DNA of 44,208 nucleotides from Actinomycetota bacterium (GCA_009702325.1 WLID01000011.1:1-44208); one strand, 5' to 3'; numbered from the stretch's first letter, positions 22,792 through 31,843 are shown. A program made the numbers and translations. The notes: generated by a model not told the origin, from the sequence alone.

Positions 22792-23628
22792 ATGCGTTCG
22801 CAGCGGATCCGGGTTGTTGGTGTTGCAACGCTGGCCGTCCTCTATGCGGCGCTCCTCAGCGCGTGTGGTGTGTCGAGGGTTGTTGACCCTGTAGCGCACG
22901 CGGCAACCCGCAGTGATGAAAGCGGCGGCGCGAAGGTCGCGATGACGATCGCCGTGTCAGGCGATGCGGGTGCGGCAACAACGGTGACCGCGGTCGGTGA
23001 GATCGGTAATGACGCCGCGCATCTCACGATGGATCTCGGGGGTGCCGGGGATTCGCTTGGCCTTTCGAAGATTGAGGAGCTCGTCGTGGAGCAGGACGGG
23101 AGCCCCGTCATCTACTTGGCGCTCGGGTCGCTCGCGCAAGGTCTAGGGAGTGACAAGAAGTGGCTGAAGGTCGACCTTTCGCAGGCCGGCACGTTCGGCT
23201 CGACATTCTCGAAGCTGATGGCGAGCGCCCAGCAGAACCCCATGGACTCGTTGACCGCGCTGGAACACTCAGCGGACTTTCAGGAGATTGGCCACACCAC
23301 GATCGATGGTGATGTGACGACGCACTACGAAGGCACCGTCGATCTGGCGAAGGCGCTCAAAGACAAGGGGATCGACCCGACGAAGCTGATGGGTGCCTCG
23401 CATGCGAATGCGCCCGCCGCGATTCCCTACGAGGTGTACGTCGGCTCTGACGGCAAGGTGCGTCGGGTGACAAGCTCGTACGACACGCCGGTCTCGGCCG
23501 GCAAAGAGGCGCACGCAAAGGTCACGATCGACTACACCGACTGGGGTATCGATCCGCTGATTGGGCCGCCGCCCGCGGACGAAGTCTTCGACGCAACACG
23601 TTTGTTGTCGAAGTCGCTCGGCGGCTAG
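22792..23628 (+). CDS. Secreted lipoprotein, LppX/LprG-like size, function unknown
   Basis: A 278-residue lipoprotein. A signal peptide is followed by the lipobox LLSAC-G (cysteine at 25), so it is anchored in the membrane. The body is rich in beta-strand sequence with alternating D/G, for example TTIDGDVTTHYEGTVDLAKAL and VYVGSDGKVRRVTSSYDT. Such text is common in LppX/LprAFG-type and related DUF proteins that carry lipids between envelope layers. I cannot assign it to a family with certainty. The start MRSQRIRVVG has the normal basic N-region. It is downstream of the DUF2892 terminator and convergent with the DUF1906 gene (14 bases between stops). Confidence 0.7.
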   Translation: MRSQRIRVVGVATLAVLYAALLSACGVSRVVDPVAHAATRSDESGGAKVAMTIAVSGDAGAATTVTAVGEIGNDAAHLTMDLGGAGDSLGLSKIEELVVEQDGSPVIYLALGSLAQGLGSDKKWLKVDLSQAGTFGSTFSKLMASAQQNPMDSLTALEHSADFQEIGHTTIDGDVTTHYEGTVDLAKALKDKGIDPTKLMGASHANAPAAIPYEVYVGSDGKVRRVTSSYDTPVSAGKEAHAKVTIDYTDWGIDPLIGPPPADEVFDATRLLSKSLGG

Positions 23629-23642
23629 ACCCCGCGCGTTCG

Positions 23643-25442
23643 CTACTTGAGGCGGAATGGCGCGTCGCGCCAGGCCGCCCACGTCCAGAACCACGCCGGC
23701 GTAGCTGTCGGTGCCGTGGCGGGTCGCGCACCGCTTCGGCCCTCGCCGATCCAGCGGTGGAGCTGCCACGACCACGCCGGGAGCGCAGCGGGAACTGTCG
23801 CGGGACGGGGAGATGGTTCGACGACGACGGGTGTTGACGGCGTCGAGAGGTTCCCCGACGCGTCGACGGCGGCGACGCGGTAGACCGAGAGCGCGCTGGG
23901 ATGGAATGCGCGAGTGGTGGTGCTTGAGGCGGTCGCGGCGATGTCCGCGGTGCGCTTGCCGTCGAGGAGGAGTTGGTAGCCAGCGACGGCGCCTGAGTTG
24001 TCAGACGACTTCGCCCAGCGCAGTACGAGTTCGCCGTGGCTGAACCGGGCCGAGAGCAGCTTCGGCTGGGTTGGTGGGGTCGGGTCGGGAAGGAGTGCGA
24101 ACCAGCCAGCGACCGTGGTTCGCACGTCGATTGAGCCGTCGGGCTCCTTGAGGTAGCCGGTCTTTGCACCGGTTGCGAGCGTTGTGCCGGCCATCTGGGC
24201 GACGGGCTTCCATGTTGTGCCGTTTGTCGAGTAGACGGGTGCTGATGCGCCCGGGATCTTCACGAAGTGCAGCCCAACGGGTGCCGCAAAGGTCGAGAGC
24301 GGTGCGCTGGTCGCGTTTTGGGTGACGGTGAGCTGCACGGAGTAGCCGCCGGTTCCGAAGCCCGCGACGACTGGTTCGGGTGTCGCGTGGGAGAGGGTGA
24401 CGAGCACGGGCTGCTGGAACGTCCCTGCTGTCCAGGTGACGCTTGATTCGCTGTCGGTTGCCATGACCGATCCGCCGGGGGTGGAGGCGCTCGGTGTTGG
24501 AGTGGGCGTGGTGGTCGTCGGGGCTGTCACGGGAGCGGGCGTCGTGCCGGCCGCTGCACCAGTGGGCGTCGCGAGGGGTGGTGTGGGGAGCGGAACAGTC
24601 GGTGCGGGTGCAATGCCTGTGGCGCCGAGGACGGGCCCGTCGACGACGTTGCTGTCGATCGTGATCGTGACGCCTCCCCAGGTCTCTTTGTGGTCGCCCG
24701 CGTATTGGTGGAGGCGCTGATGGGTTGCCCAGTACCCGTCGGCGATGTACTTGTCGCCGTAGACGCTCGTGACGTCGTTCCAGTTGGCGATCCAGACGGC
24801 ATCGGGTGGGGTTGTGACGCCGGCGAGCGCCACCATGTCGCGGATCGTTGACGCGGCGCTTCCGTAGACGCCTGCGATGTAGCCGCGCGCATGGAGGCCT
24901 GTCACCCAGCCAGCGGCGAACGCCTCGACGACCTGGCTGCACGACGGGTTGTTGAGCGGGTAGCCCTCGATGTCGAGGTAGATCGGGCTGCCTGTGGGGA
25001 TGCCCAGGGCGGCCGCGCGAGCGGCGGCGTCGACTGCTGCGGCCGTTCCTTGGGTGCCTGCTGTGCCGTCGACGGCGATCGTCGCGAGCTTCTTGACGGT
25101 TGTGCAGGGCGCCTGCAAGCCGACGTAGGTGGGGATGACGTTCCACCCGGAGGCAAGGGTGTTCGCGAGCCATGTGGGGGTGAGGTTGGTGTTCGCGCAG
25201 GCGCGGTTGACGCCACCGATGTAGATGCCGACGCCGCGGTAGGGCCCTGCGAGCCAGGCGTTGAGGGTGGCGTTTGAGGGCACCGTGCAGGTGTCAAAGG
25301 CGCCTCCGCTGTAGAGGCTTGCTTGGACGCGGATCGATGCGCCCATGCCTCCTGTTACTGCGGCAGCGATCGTGCCTGCGACGAGCGCGGCTGCAACGAG
25401 TTGCGCAGCGCGACGCACGCGAGATGGTCTCTCGGCTTCCAT
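23643..25442 (-). CDS. Secreted DUF1906 glycoside-hydrolase-like protein with fibronectin III domain
   Basis: A 599-residue exported protein. After a signal peptide (about 10-36) comes a DUF1906 TIM-barrel-like domain (about 40-275). The motifs are GVGIYIGGVNRAC, GSPIYLDIEGYPLNN with acidic residues at the strand end, and GYIAGVYGS. WIANWNDV and IDSNVVDG complete the domain, as in Rv2525c-like proteins. A Pro/Thr/Ser-rich linker (about 280-335) and a beta-rich region (about 340-465) lead to a fibronectin III domain (about 470-560). The tail holds two Trp-rich repeats (PAWSWQLHRW and PAWFWTWAAW). It is probably a cell-wall-acting or wall-bound protein. The catalytic role is not proven. The next gene upstream on the same strand is a peptidoglycan-binding CHAP protein. 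Confidence 0.82.
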   Translation of the reverse strand: MEAERPSRVRRAAQLVAAALVAGTIAAAVTGGMGASIRVQASLYSGGAFDTCTVPSNATLNAWLAGPYRGVGIYIGGVNRACANTNLTPTWLANTLASGWNVIPTYVGLQAPCTTVKKLATIAVDGTAGTQGTAAAVDAAARAAALGIPTGSPIYLDIEGYPLNNPSCSQVVEAFAAGWVTGLHARGYIAGVYGSAASTIRDMVALAGVTTPPDAVWIANWNDVTSVYGDKYIADGYWATHQRLHQYAGDHKETWGGVTITIDSNVVDGPVLGATGIAPAPTVPLPTPPLATPTGAAAGTTPAPVTAPTTTTPTPTPSASTPGGSVMATDSESSVTWTAGTFQQPVLVTLSHATPEPVVAGFGTGGYSVQLTVTQNATSAPLSTFAAPVGLHFVKIPGASAPVYSTNGTTWKPVAQMAGTTLATGAKTGYLKEPDGSIDVRTTVAGWFALLPDPTPPTQPKLLSARFSHGELVLRWAKSSDNSGAVAGYQLLLDGKRTADIAATASSTTTRAFHPSALSVYRVAAVDASGNLSTPSTPVVVEPSPRPATVPAALPAWSWQLHRWIGEGRSGARPATAPTATPAWFWTWAAWRDAPFRLK

Positions 25443-25470
25443 GCGAACCAGAGACGGTAGCGGGCATGTG

Positions 25471-26214
25471 TCAGCGCCGTGTGATCCGCCCGAAGCCGTC
25501 GGCGTCGACGATGGAGCGGTGTCGGCGCATGACGCTGCCACCGTTGGTGTCGTTTGCGATCGAGGTATTCCCTTCGACCGCGGTGAAGTCTCCGCTCTCG
25601 TCGACCGTTTCGACGATTCCGATGTGGTCGGGCTCGGCGCCATCCCAGTTGTAGATCGCAAGATCACCGGGTTGGTGATCGCCGCTTTCGATCCACTGGT
25701 TGGTTGCGTGGAGCCAGTTGGCGATGGTGGGGACGTACGCGCAGCCTTTGGCGTTGACTCCTGGGCCGTGTGCGTCTTGGAGCAGCGTGTGTCCGGCACG
25801 CGCGAAGCACCATGAGATGAAGATGGCGCACCAAGGTTCGCCGTTGGCGCCGAACCAGGTGCCGTATGGCGTTTCGTTCGAACCGGGTGGGTCCTCGGTT
25901 GTTCCGATCTCCCGTATGGCGATGGCTAGCGCGCGGCGACCGATCGGCGAGCCGGCGTCTGGCTCGATTGGCGGATCGCGGTCAGGGCTCTGCTCGGCTG
26001 TTGCGAGCGCTTCGCGGGTTTCGGGTCCGACGATGCCGTCGACGTCGATTCCCGTTGTTGTCTGGAAGGCTGCGACGGCGGCTTCGGTGGCGGGGCCGTA
26101 GACGCTGTCGGCTGGGCCGGGGTCGAAACCGAGTTCGATGAGTCGACGTTGGACGGCGAGTACGTCGGGCCCTTGCTGGTAGGGGTGGGTGAGTCGGAGC
26201 AACCGCGGCGCCAT
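25471..26214 (-). CDS. Peptidoglycan-binding/CHAP amidase-like protein
   Basis: A 247-residue protein. Residues 10-72 form a PG_binding_1 domain (DVLAVQRRLIELGFDPGPAD, VYGPATEAAVAAFQ, IVGPETREAL). After a Pro/Asp-rich linker comes a CHAP-type amidase/peptidase domain (about 95-245) with C129 (GEPWCAIFISWCF) as nucleophile and H197 (EPDHIGIVE) as base. E214 in AVEGNT is the likely third residue. It has no signal peptide, like endolysins or enzymes exported by a holin or another route. No other phage gene is near. It lies 28 bases upstream of the DUF1906 gene on the same strand, so the two may be an operon for wall turnover. Confidence 0.85.
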   Translation of the reverse strand: MAPRLLRLTHPYQQGPDVLAVQRRLIELGFDPGPADSVYGPATEAAVAAFQTTTGIDVDGIVGPETREALATAEQSPDRDPPIEPDAGSPIGRRALAIAIREIGTTEDPPGSNETPYGTWFGANGEPWCAIFISWCFARAGHTLLQDAHGPGVNAKGCAYVPTIANWLHATNQWIESGDHQPGDLAIYNWDGAEPDHIGIVETVDESGDFTAVEGNTSIANDTNGGSVMRRHRSIVDADGFGRITRR

Positions 26215-26294
26215 GGGCCTGCCTTTCGTTGGGCTGCCGCAGCTGTCGGGCGCACTTTTCCACGCCCGGCGCCGTGACTCGACCCCCAAAAGGA

Positions 26295-26318
26295 GGAGGG
26301 GCCCCGTGGGGCCCCTCC
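26295..26318 (-). terminator. Intrinsic terminator of the ribonucleotide reductase gene
   Basis: GGAGGGGCCCC pairs perfectly over 11 bases with GGGGCCCCTCC across a 2-base GT gap. On the minus strand it is followed by TCCTTTTGGG, and it lies 60 bases after the nrdJ stop. Confidence 0.88.
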
Positions 26319-26378
26319 GATGTTCGCCGCATTGCTGTGTGTCGCACCGCTCCGAGCCGCTGGGCTCGGCGGCCGGGA

Positions 26379-29141
26379 TCAGCCGCAGCCGGTGCTCGTG
26401 CCGCAGTCGCGGCAGGTGTAGCACGTGCCTGCCCGCACCATGCGCCCACCGCAGCGGGAGCACTCAATCGCATCTTCATGCGAGTTGAAGAGCGCGGTCT
26501 GGCCGGGTGCTGGCCGGTCGTCGAACTCAGGCATCGTCGGTGCACCGGCCGAGTAGGCCGCCGCGAGACGTGCGCGAACTTCGGGTGACAGGATCCCGAT
26601 CTCTTCCTGCTGATCGACCGTCAGGAACTTCTTGCCCATCCAGCGGAAGACGTAGTCGACGATCGACTTCGCCGCGCGGATGTCGGGATCGTTCGTCGGG
26701 CCGGACGGCTCGAACCGCATGTGCGAGAACTTCGAAACGTACACCTCAAGCGGCACGCCGTACTGGAGGCCGAGCGACACCGAGATCATGAACGAGTTCA
26801 TGAGACCGGCAAGCGTCGTTCCTTCCTTGGCGATGTCGACGAAGATGTCGCCCGCGGTGCCGTCGTCGAACAGGCCGACGTGGATGTAGCCCTCGTACTC
26901 GCCGACACGGAACTTGCGGCCGACCTCGGTGCGGTCGTCGGGAAGACGGCGGCGCTTCGGGGCGGCAACAACGGTGCCGAGCGGCACGAGCGTTGTCTGG
27001 CCCTTCTCGCTCTTGTCCTTGCCCGACAGCGGCTGGGCGACCTTGCAGTTGTCGCGGTAGATCGCGACAGCCTTGACGCCAAGCTTCCATGCATCGATAT
27101 AGACCTGTGCGACATCCTCGACCGTGACCTGCTCAGGCAGGTTGACGGTCTTTGAGATCGCGCCGGAGATGAACGGCTGAATTGCGCCCATCATCTTCAC
27201 GTGGCCCGAGTAGTGGACGGCCCGCTCGCCGATCGCGCAGTCGAAGACCGGGTAATGCTCAGTCTTCACGTACGGCGCGCCGACAACCGTGTTGCGCTCG
27301 TCGATGTACGCGACGATCTCGTCAACTTCCTGCGGGGCATAGCCGAGCTTCTCGAGGCCCAGCGGCACCGTCTTGTTGACGATCGTGATTTCGCCGCCGC
27401 CGACGAGCTTCTTCGACTTGACGAGCGAGAAGTCGGGCTCAACGCCCGTCGTGTCGCAGTCCATCATGAAGCTGATCGTTCCGGTCGGTGCGAGCACCGT
27501 TGCCTGCGCGTTGCGGAAGCCATGCACCTCACCGAAGTTCAGTGCGTCATCCCACGACTTGCGGGCTGCAGTGAGCAGATCGGTGGGGACAGTCTCCGAC
27601 TCGCCGATGTTGCCGACAGCCGCGCGATGCTTGGCGATGACGCCGATCATTGCGGCTGCATTCGGGCGGTAGCCGGCAAACGGCCCCATGCGTCCGGCGA
27701 TCAGTGACGACTTGCGGTAGGCCCGACCCGTCATCAGAGCGGTGATTGCCGCGGCGTACGCGCGACCTTCGTCGGAGTCGTACGGGAGACCCCGGGCCAT
27801 CAGCAGTGCGCCGAGGTTCGCGTAGCCCAGGCCGAGCTGGCGGTATGCCCGCGCGTTGCGCTCGATCTCAGGCGTCGGATACGACGAGTAGCCGACGAGG
27901 ATCTCCTGGGCGAGGAAGACAACGTCGATCGCGTGCTCAAGTGCCTCAACGTCGAGCTCGCCATCCTCGCGGCGGAACTTCATCAGGTTCAGCGACGCCA
28001 GGTTGCATGCCGAGTCGTCGATCGACATGTACTCCGAGCACGGGTTCGACGCATTGATGCGGCCCGAGTTCGGGAGCGTGTGCCACGCGTTGATCGTGGT
28101 GTCGTACTGCAGACCCGGGTCGGCGCACCGCCACGCTGCTTCAGAGAGCTCGCGAAGCAGGTCGCGGGCCTTCATCGTGTGAACGACAGAGCCGTCGACA
28201 CGTGCAGTCAGGTTCCAGTCGGCATCGCTGTCGACGGCCTGCATGAACGCGTCCGAAACGCGGACTGAGTTATTCGCGTTCTGGTACTGGATCGACGACC
28301 AGTCAGGCGAATCGAGCGACATGTCGTAGCCGGCGGCCTCAAGGACACGCGCCTTCTCCTCCTCGCGCGCCTTGCACCAGATGAACTCCTGGATATCGGG
28401 ATGGTCGACGTCGAGGACGACCATCTTGGCGGCCCGACGTGTCTTGCCGCCCGACTTGATCGTGCCGGCCGACGCGTCAGCACCACGCATGAACGACACA
28501 GGACCCGACGCGTGACCACCCTTTGACAGCTGCTCCTTCGACGAGCGCAGCCGAGACAGATTGACGCCTGAGCCGGAACCGCCCCGGAAGATGACACCTT
28601 CACGGCGGATCCAGTCGAGGATCGAGTCCATCGAATCTTCAATCGAGAGGATGAAGCAGGCAGAGCACTGCGGCTTCTCCTCAAATCCCACGTTGAACCA
28701 CACCGGCGAGTTGAATGCCGCCAGCTGGTTGACGAGGATCGCCTTCAGCTCATCTTCGAACGTGGCTGCTTCATCTTCGGTCGAGAAGTAGCCACCGTTG
28801 CGACCCCAGGTGCCGATCGTCGTGACGACACGACCGATCATTTCCTTGACGGAGCGCTCGCGCTCCGGAGAGCTCATGCGGCCCCGGAAGTACTTCTGGG
28901 CGACGATGTTGGTCGCGGTCTGCGTCCAGAACTTGGGGAACTCCACGTTCTTCTGATCGAACGCGGGCTTGTCTTTGCCGGGGATAAACGCGTCGCGCTC
29001 TTCCCACTCGATCTCCTCGAAGGGATCGCGGCCGGCGATAGTGAAATAGCGGCGAACGGCGAGGTTGGCGTCCTCGTCGACGACGGTGTTCACGAGCTCG
29101 TCGGGGTTAATCTGAACGGTCTCCTGCTCTACGGACGCCAT
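26379..29141 (-). CDS. nrdJ: Adenosylcobalamin-dependent (class II) ribonucleotide reductase
   Basis: A 920-residue reductase that makes deoxyribonucleotides using coenzyme B12 and needs no oxygen. NPCSE (366-370) holds the catalytic cysteine C368 and glutamate E370 as in NrdJ. C159 (PQCSAC) and C379 (DSACNLASLNL) are the disulfide pair candidates. PTGTISFMMDCDTTGVEPDF is the typical C-terminal half of the barrel. The tail carries a zinc-ribbon-like motif, CSRCGG then CYTCRDCG, plus a last CG pair that can deliver electrons. The length is normal for the long actinobacterial type. It is monocistronic, ended by the hairpin at 26295. No cobalamin-riboswitch core is seen upstream. Confidence 0.95.
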   Translation of the reverse strand: MASVEQETVQINPDELVNTVVDEDANLAVRRYFTIAGRDPFEEIEWEERDAFIPGKDKPAFDQKNVEFPKFWTQTATNIVAQKYFRGRMSSPERERSVKEMIGRVVTTIGTWGRNGGYFSTEDEAATFEDELKAILVNQLAAFNSPVWFNVGFEEKPQCSACFILSIEDSMDSILDWIRREGVIFRGGSGSGVNLSRLRSSKEQLSKGGHASGPVSFMRGADASAGTIKSGGKTRRAAKMVVLDVDHPDIQEFIWCKAREEEKARVLEAAGYDMSLDSPDWSSIQYQNANNSVRVSDAFMQAVDSDADWNLTARVDGSVVHTMKARDLLRELSEAAWRCADPGLQYDTTINAWHTLPNSGRINASNPCSEYMSIDDSACNLASLNLMKFRREDGELDVEALEHAIDVVFLAQEILVGYSSYPTPEIERNARAYRQLGLGYANLGALLMARGLPYDSDEGRAYAAAITALMTGRAYRKSSLIAGRMGPFAGYRPNAAAMIGVIAKHRAAVGNIGESETVPTDLLTAARKSWDDALNFGEVHGFRNAQATVLAPTGTISFMMDCDTTGVEPDFSLVKSKKLVGGGEITIVNKTVPLGLEKLGYAPQEVDEIVAYIDERNTVVGAPYVKTEHYPVFDCAIGERAVHYSGHVKMMGAIQPFISGAISKTVNLPEQVTVEDVAQVYIDAWKLGVKAVAIYRDNCKVAQPLSGKDKSEKGQTTLVPLGTVVAAPKRRRLPDDRTEVGRKFRVGEYEGYIHVGLFDDGTAGDIFVDIAKEGTTLAGLMNSFMISVSLGLQYGVPLEVYVSKFSHMRFEPSGPTNDPDIRAAKSIVDYVFRWMGKKFLTVDQQEEIGILSPEVRARLAAAYSAGAPTMPEFDDRPAPGQTALFNSHEDAIECSRCGGRMVRAGTCYTCRDCGTSTGCG

Positions 29142-29210
29142 GTCCTCATCCTTTCACTACTCCGATGCGACGGTGTGCTCGCTGAGCCTGCGGCCGGTCA
29201 ACGAGCGGAG

Positions 29211-29228
29211 GGGCATCGTAGGATGCCC
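29211..29228 (-). other. Small hairpin in the nrdJ leader
   Basis: GGGCATC pairs with GATGCCC over 7 bases across GTAG, 70-87 bases upstream of the nrdJ start. Nearby, a second copy of the same text with one extra base (GGCATCGCCTACGGCC on the plus strand) could pair alternatively. It could be a regulatory leader or chance. Bases 29142-29210 show no other clear element. Confidence 0.3.
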
Positions 29229-29264
29229 GTCGGATGGCATCGCCTACGGCCTGAAAATCTGGCT

Positions 29265-29290
29265 AAAAACCCGCAATTTGCGGGGTTTTT
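29265..29290 (-). terminator. Intrinsic terminator after the anchored protein gene
   Basis: AAAAACCCGCA and TGCGGGGTTTTT pair with one bulge around ATT. On the minus strand the stem ends in TTTTT. It lies 66 bases after the stop at 29356 and insulates nrdJ from upstream transcription. The A-run on the other side makes it workable in both directions. Confidence 0.85.
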
Positions 29291-29355
29291 GCCGTCGACC
29301 TCGGCGTCCGTCCAGTCTAGTCACATCCGCCCACCTTGGGGCGAGTCGGTGAGAG

Positions 29356-29877
29356 CTAGGAGCCGGTGCGGAACCGGCGCCAAGCGAGAACGCCGACACC
29401 GGCGGCAACGAGCAGCACCGCGAGGCTTCCAAGGATCACGAGCGGAAGCGGGAAGGACGTTGCGCCGCCCGGGCTCGCATCAACGATCACGCTGGGAATT
29501 GGGCCGGTCGGCTTGGTGTTGCCGGGAGCCTCCGTGGTGGTCGTTGTGTCGGTCGTCGCCGTCGTCTCGGTTGCTGTCGTTGTAACCGACCCGTTCCCGT
29601 TCGCAGCGGCGATCGCTGCGGACTCGGCCGAGCGAATGTCGTCGCGCGCGCTCGAGTAGACCTGCACGTCGGTTGGGAGATGGTCGATCGCCTGCTGGTA
29701 GCAGGGGATCCCATAGGTCTTGTCGATGTGCCCGTCGTACCAGTCGTTGAGCAGCGCCTTCCAACACGGTGTGTCGCGGGTTGAGGCCGACGCGTTCGCC
29801 ACGAACGTCGTAGCAACGCCCGCCACAACCAAGGCGGCGAGGAAGGTGCGAAGGGTGCGAGTAAGCAGTGGGGTCAC
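29356..29877 (-). CDS. Secreted membrane-anchored protein of unknown function
   Basis: A protein of about 173 residues. The GTG at 29877 gives TPLLTRTLRTFLAALVVAGV, a normal signal peptide ending near ASA. Then comes a conserved-looking block of about 60 residues: TPCWKALLNDWYDGHID, IPCYQQAIDHLPTDVQVYS and ARDDIRSAE, with two cysteines (PCW and PCY) that could form a disulfide. A Thr-rich low-complexity linker follows. The end is one helix (LPLVILGSLAVLLVAAGVGV) and a basic tail WRRFRTGS, so the small domain is held outside the cell. No family is recognised. It diverges from the O-antigen ligase-like gene with about 130 bases between. Confidence 0.65.
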   Translation of the reverse strand: MTPLLTRTLRTFLAALVVAGVATTFVANASASTRDTPCWKALLNDWYDGHIDKTYGIPCYQQAIDHLPTDVQVYSSARDDIRSAESAAIAAANGNGSVTTTATETTATTDTTTTTEAPGNTKPTGPIPSVIVDASPGGATSFPLPLVILGSLAVLLVAAGVGVLAWRRFRTGS

Positions 29878-30007
29878 GATGAAGAATCGGGTGGAGCGCG
29901 AGCTTGTGCCGAGTTTCACGGGTCGGCGTGTGCGTCTCGTTCGGACCCTGTAAGGCAATTGTTGCCCGAGGCCTAGACGTCAGCGCGCAATGCTACCGTC
30001 GCGCGGA

Positions 30008-31840
30008 ATGCGGACGGTACAAGACCGGTACGCGTTCGTGGGCGTGGCGCTGCCACTTTCCGTCCTCGTCGCCGCGGGCGCACTGTTTTTCGGGGGCGGA
30101 AGTTCGGGTTCGGCGCTGCCATGGCTGACGCTCGCTGTTGTCGTGACGCTCGTCGTGCTCGTTGTGCGTGAGGGCGTTCCGGCCGGTCTCTGGAAGGTCG
30201 CTCCAATCGTCTTGCTTGGGGTGTGGTCGGCGCTCTCGATCACCTGGTCGGTCGATCCGGCCCGCACGTGGACATACGCAAATCGGTCACTGCTCTATGC
30301 CGCTGTCGCGCTCCTTGGGATGTACCTCGCTGGGCAGGAGCGCAGGGTCGCCTACGCGCTTGCGGGATTGCTGGGCGCGGTGTGCGTGTGGGCGCTCGCG
30401 GGGAAGGTGTTCGCCGGGCTGGTCCCTGACTATGCGCGTGTTGCGAGACTGCGAGAGCCTGTCGGCTACTGGAACGGTCTTGCGCTGGCTGCCGACATTG
30501 CGCTTCCGCTCGCGCTTTGGGTGGCGCGGTCGCGTCGCCTCCTTGGGATGGCGCTCGCCTTCGGCTGGCTGGTCGCGCTCGCGCTGACCTACTCTCGCGG
30601 GGGCGTGGCGATTGCACTTGTCGTCCTCGTGCTCTACGCGGCGCTCGGTGGCGGGTGGTGGTTCACGATTTCGACGCTCCTGCCGGCCGCGATCCCCGCG
30701 GGGGTCGTCGTCGCACTCGCTTTCGTCTTGCCCGGTGTGACGAGTGACGGTCAGACCTCCCACACCCGCGCGCGCGACGGCGCACTCTTTGGCCTCGTGC
30801 TCGTCGTCGGGCTGATCGCGACGATTGCGCTCGCTCGGCTGCGGCTTGCGTCCCCCGGCGCACGCATTCGTGGTGCGGCGGCAATTGGCGGTGTTGTGTT
30901 GGCGGTGGCTGCAGCAGGGGTTGTAGTGACCCACGCGGGCGGTTGGTGGTCGTCGTTTACGAGCACGCAGGTGACCGAAGTCGGAAATGGCGGCAGCCGG
31001 TTTGGCGACACGAGTTCGAACCACCGGTATGCCTGGTGGACGCAGGCGTTCGATGCGTGGCAGGAGCATCCGGTTGTCGGCACAGGTGCCGGCACGTTCG
31101 CCGTCACGAACCTTCGGTATCGAACGAGCTACCTCGACCAGGCGGTCGAGCCGCACAACCTGCCCGTGCAGTTTCTGAGTGAGACCGGCATTGTCGGTGC
31201 CGCCCTCGTGCTCCTCACAGCGCTCTTCTTCCATGTTGGGATTGGCGCGCGGCGCGACGGGGTGAAGCTCGCGTTGGGGCTTGCGCTCCCCGCGTTCGCG
31301 CTCCATGCCCTGGTTGATATCGACTGGGACTTTGTCGCGTTGTGTGTCCCCATTCACTTGATCGCCGGGATGCTTGCGGCGTCGCCCACCCGTCGCAGGG
31401 TGGGAGGAGGTGCCGCGCTTGCCGTTGGAGGTGTCGCGCTGCTTCTCTCGCTCTCGGCGTTCAGCGTGTGGCTTGGCGATCGGTATGCGGGGCGCGCGAG
31501 CGAAGCGCTCGGGACACCGGCCCACGCGATCTCGCTTGCGCGTACCGCGCGGTCGTTCGATCCGCTCTCGATCGATCCGATCCTGACGCAGGCCGTCGCG
31601 GCATGGTCAGGAGGACAGAACGACCTGGCCCGTTCGTACTACCTCGCTGCCGTCGACGTCCAGCCTCACAGCGCTGAAGCGTGGTACCGGCTTGGGTGGT
31701 TCGACCTCCACGTTCGCCACTGTCCGCGCGCGGCGCTGCCAGAGCTTGATCGATTCACTGCGCTCGATCCACAGAACCGCAACAACGTCGAGTACGACGC
31801 GGCGCTGGCGCTCGTGAACTCCGGGACGCCCGGGTGCTGA
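30008..31840 (+). CDS. O-antigen ligase/polymerase-like membrane protein with C-terminal TPR-like region
   Basis: About 610 residues with a dozen hydrophobic helices. The Wzy_C/O-antigen ligase signature is the large outside loop with TSSNHRYAWWTQAFDAWQEHPVVGTGAGTFA and YRTSYLDQAVEPHNLPVQFLSETGIVG, written here in parts; histidine in PHN and the arginines are the family's key residues. The C-terminus (about 520-610) is soluble and helix-turn-helix-like (YYLAAVDVQPHSAEAWYRLG), as in TPR-bearing members. The family joins or polymerises surface sugars. The ATG at 30008 (MRTVQDRYAF) is the likely start; an ATG 18 bases upstream is possible. It is convergent with the LytR_C gene. Confidence 0.85.
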   Translation: MRTVQDRYAFVGVALPLSVLVAAGALFFGGGSSGSALPWLTLAVVVTLVVLVVREGVPAGLWKVAPIVLLGVWSALSITWSVDPARTWTYANRSLLYAAVALLGMYLAGQERRVAYALAGLLGAVCVWALAGKVFAGLVPDYARVARLREPVGYWNGLALAADIALPLALWVARSRRLLGMALAFGWLVALALTYSRGGVAIALVVLVLYAALGGGWWFTISTLLPAAIPAGVVVALAFVLPGVTSDGQTSHTRARDGALFGLVLVVGLIATIALARLRLASPGARIRGAAAIGGVVLAVAAAGVVVTHAGGWWSSFTSTQVTEVGNGGSRFGDTSSNHRYAWWTQAFDAWQEHPVVGTGAGTFAVTNLRYRTSYLDQAVEPHNLPVQFLSETGIVGAALVLLTALFFHVGIGARRDGVKLALGLALPAFALHALVDIDWDFVALCVPIHLIAGMLAASPTRRRVGGGAALAVGGVALLLSLSAFSVWLGDRYAGRASEALGTPAHAISLARTARSFDPLSIDPILTQAVAAWSGGQNDLARSYYLAAVDVQPHSAEAWYRLGWFDLHVRHCPRAALPELDRFTALDPQNRNNVEYDAALALVNSGTPGC

Positions 31841-31843
31841 GCT

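Noticed and set aside
29142..29355. Cobalamin riboswitch ahead of nrdJ
   Set aside because: No cobalamin-box core was found by eye on the minus strand, and the available space before the upstream terminator is short.
30287..31525. 412-codon open frame antisense to the O-antigen ligase-like gene
   Set aside because: The translation is dominated by Arg, Glu, Gln and Asn in no domain order, while the opposite strand encodes a clear membrane protein.
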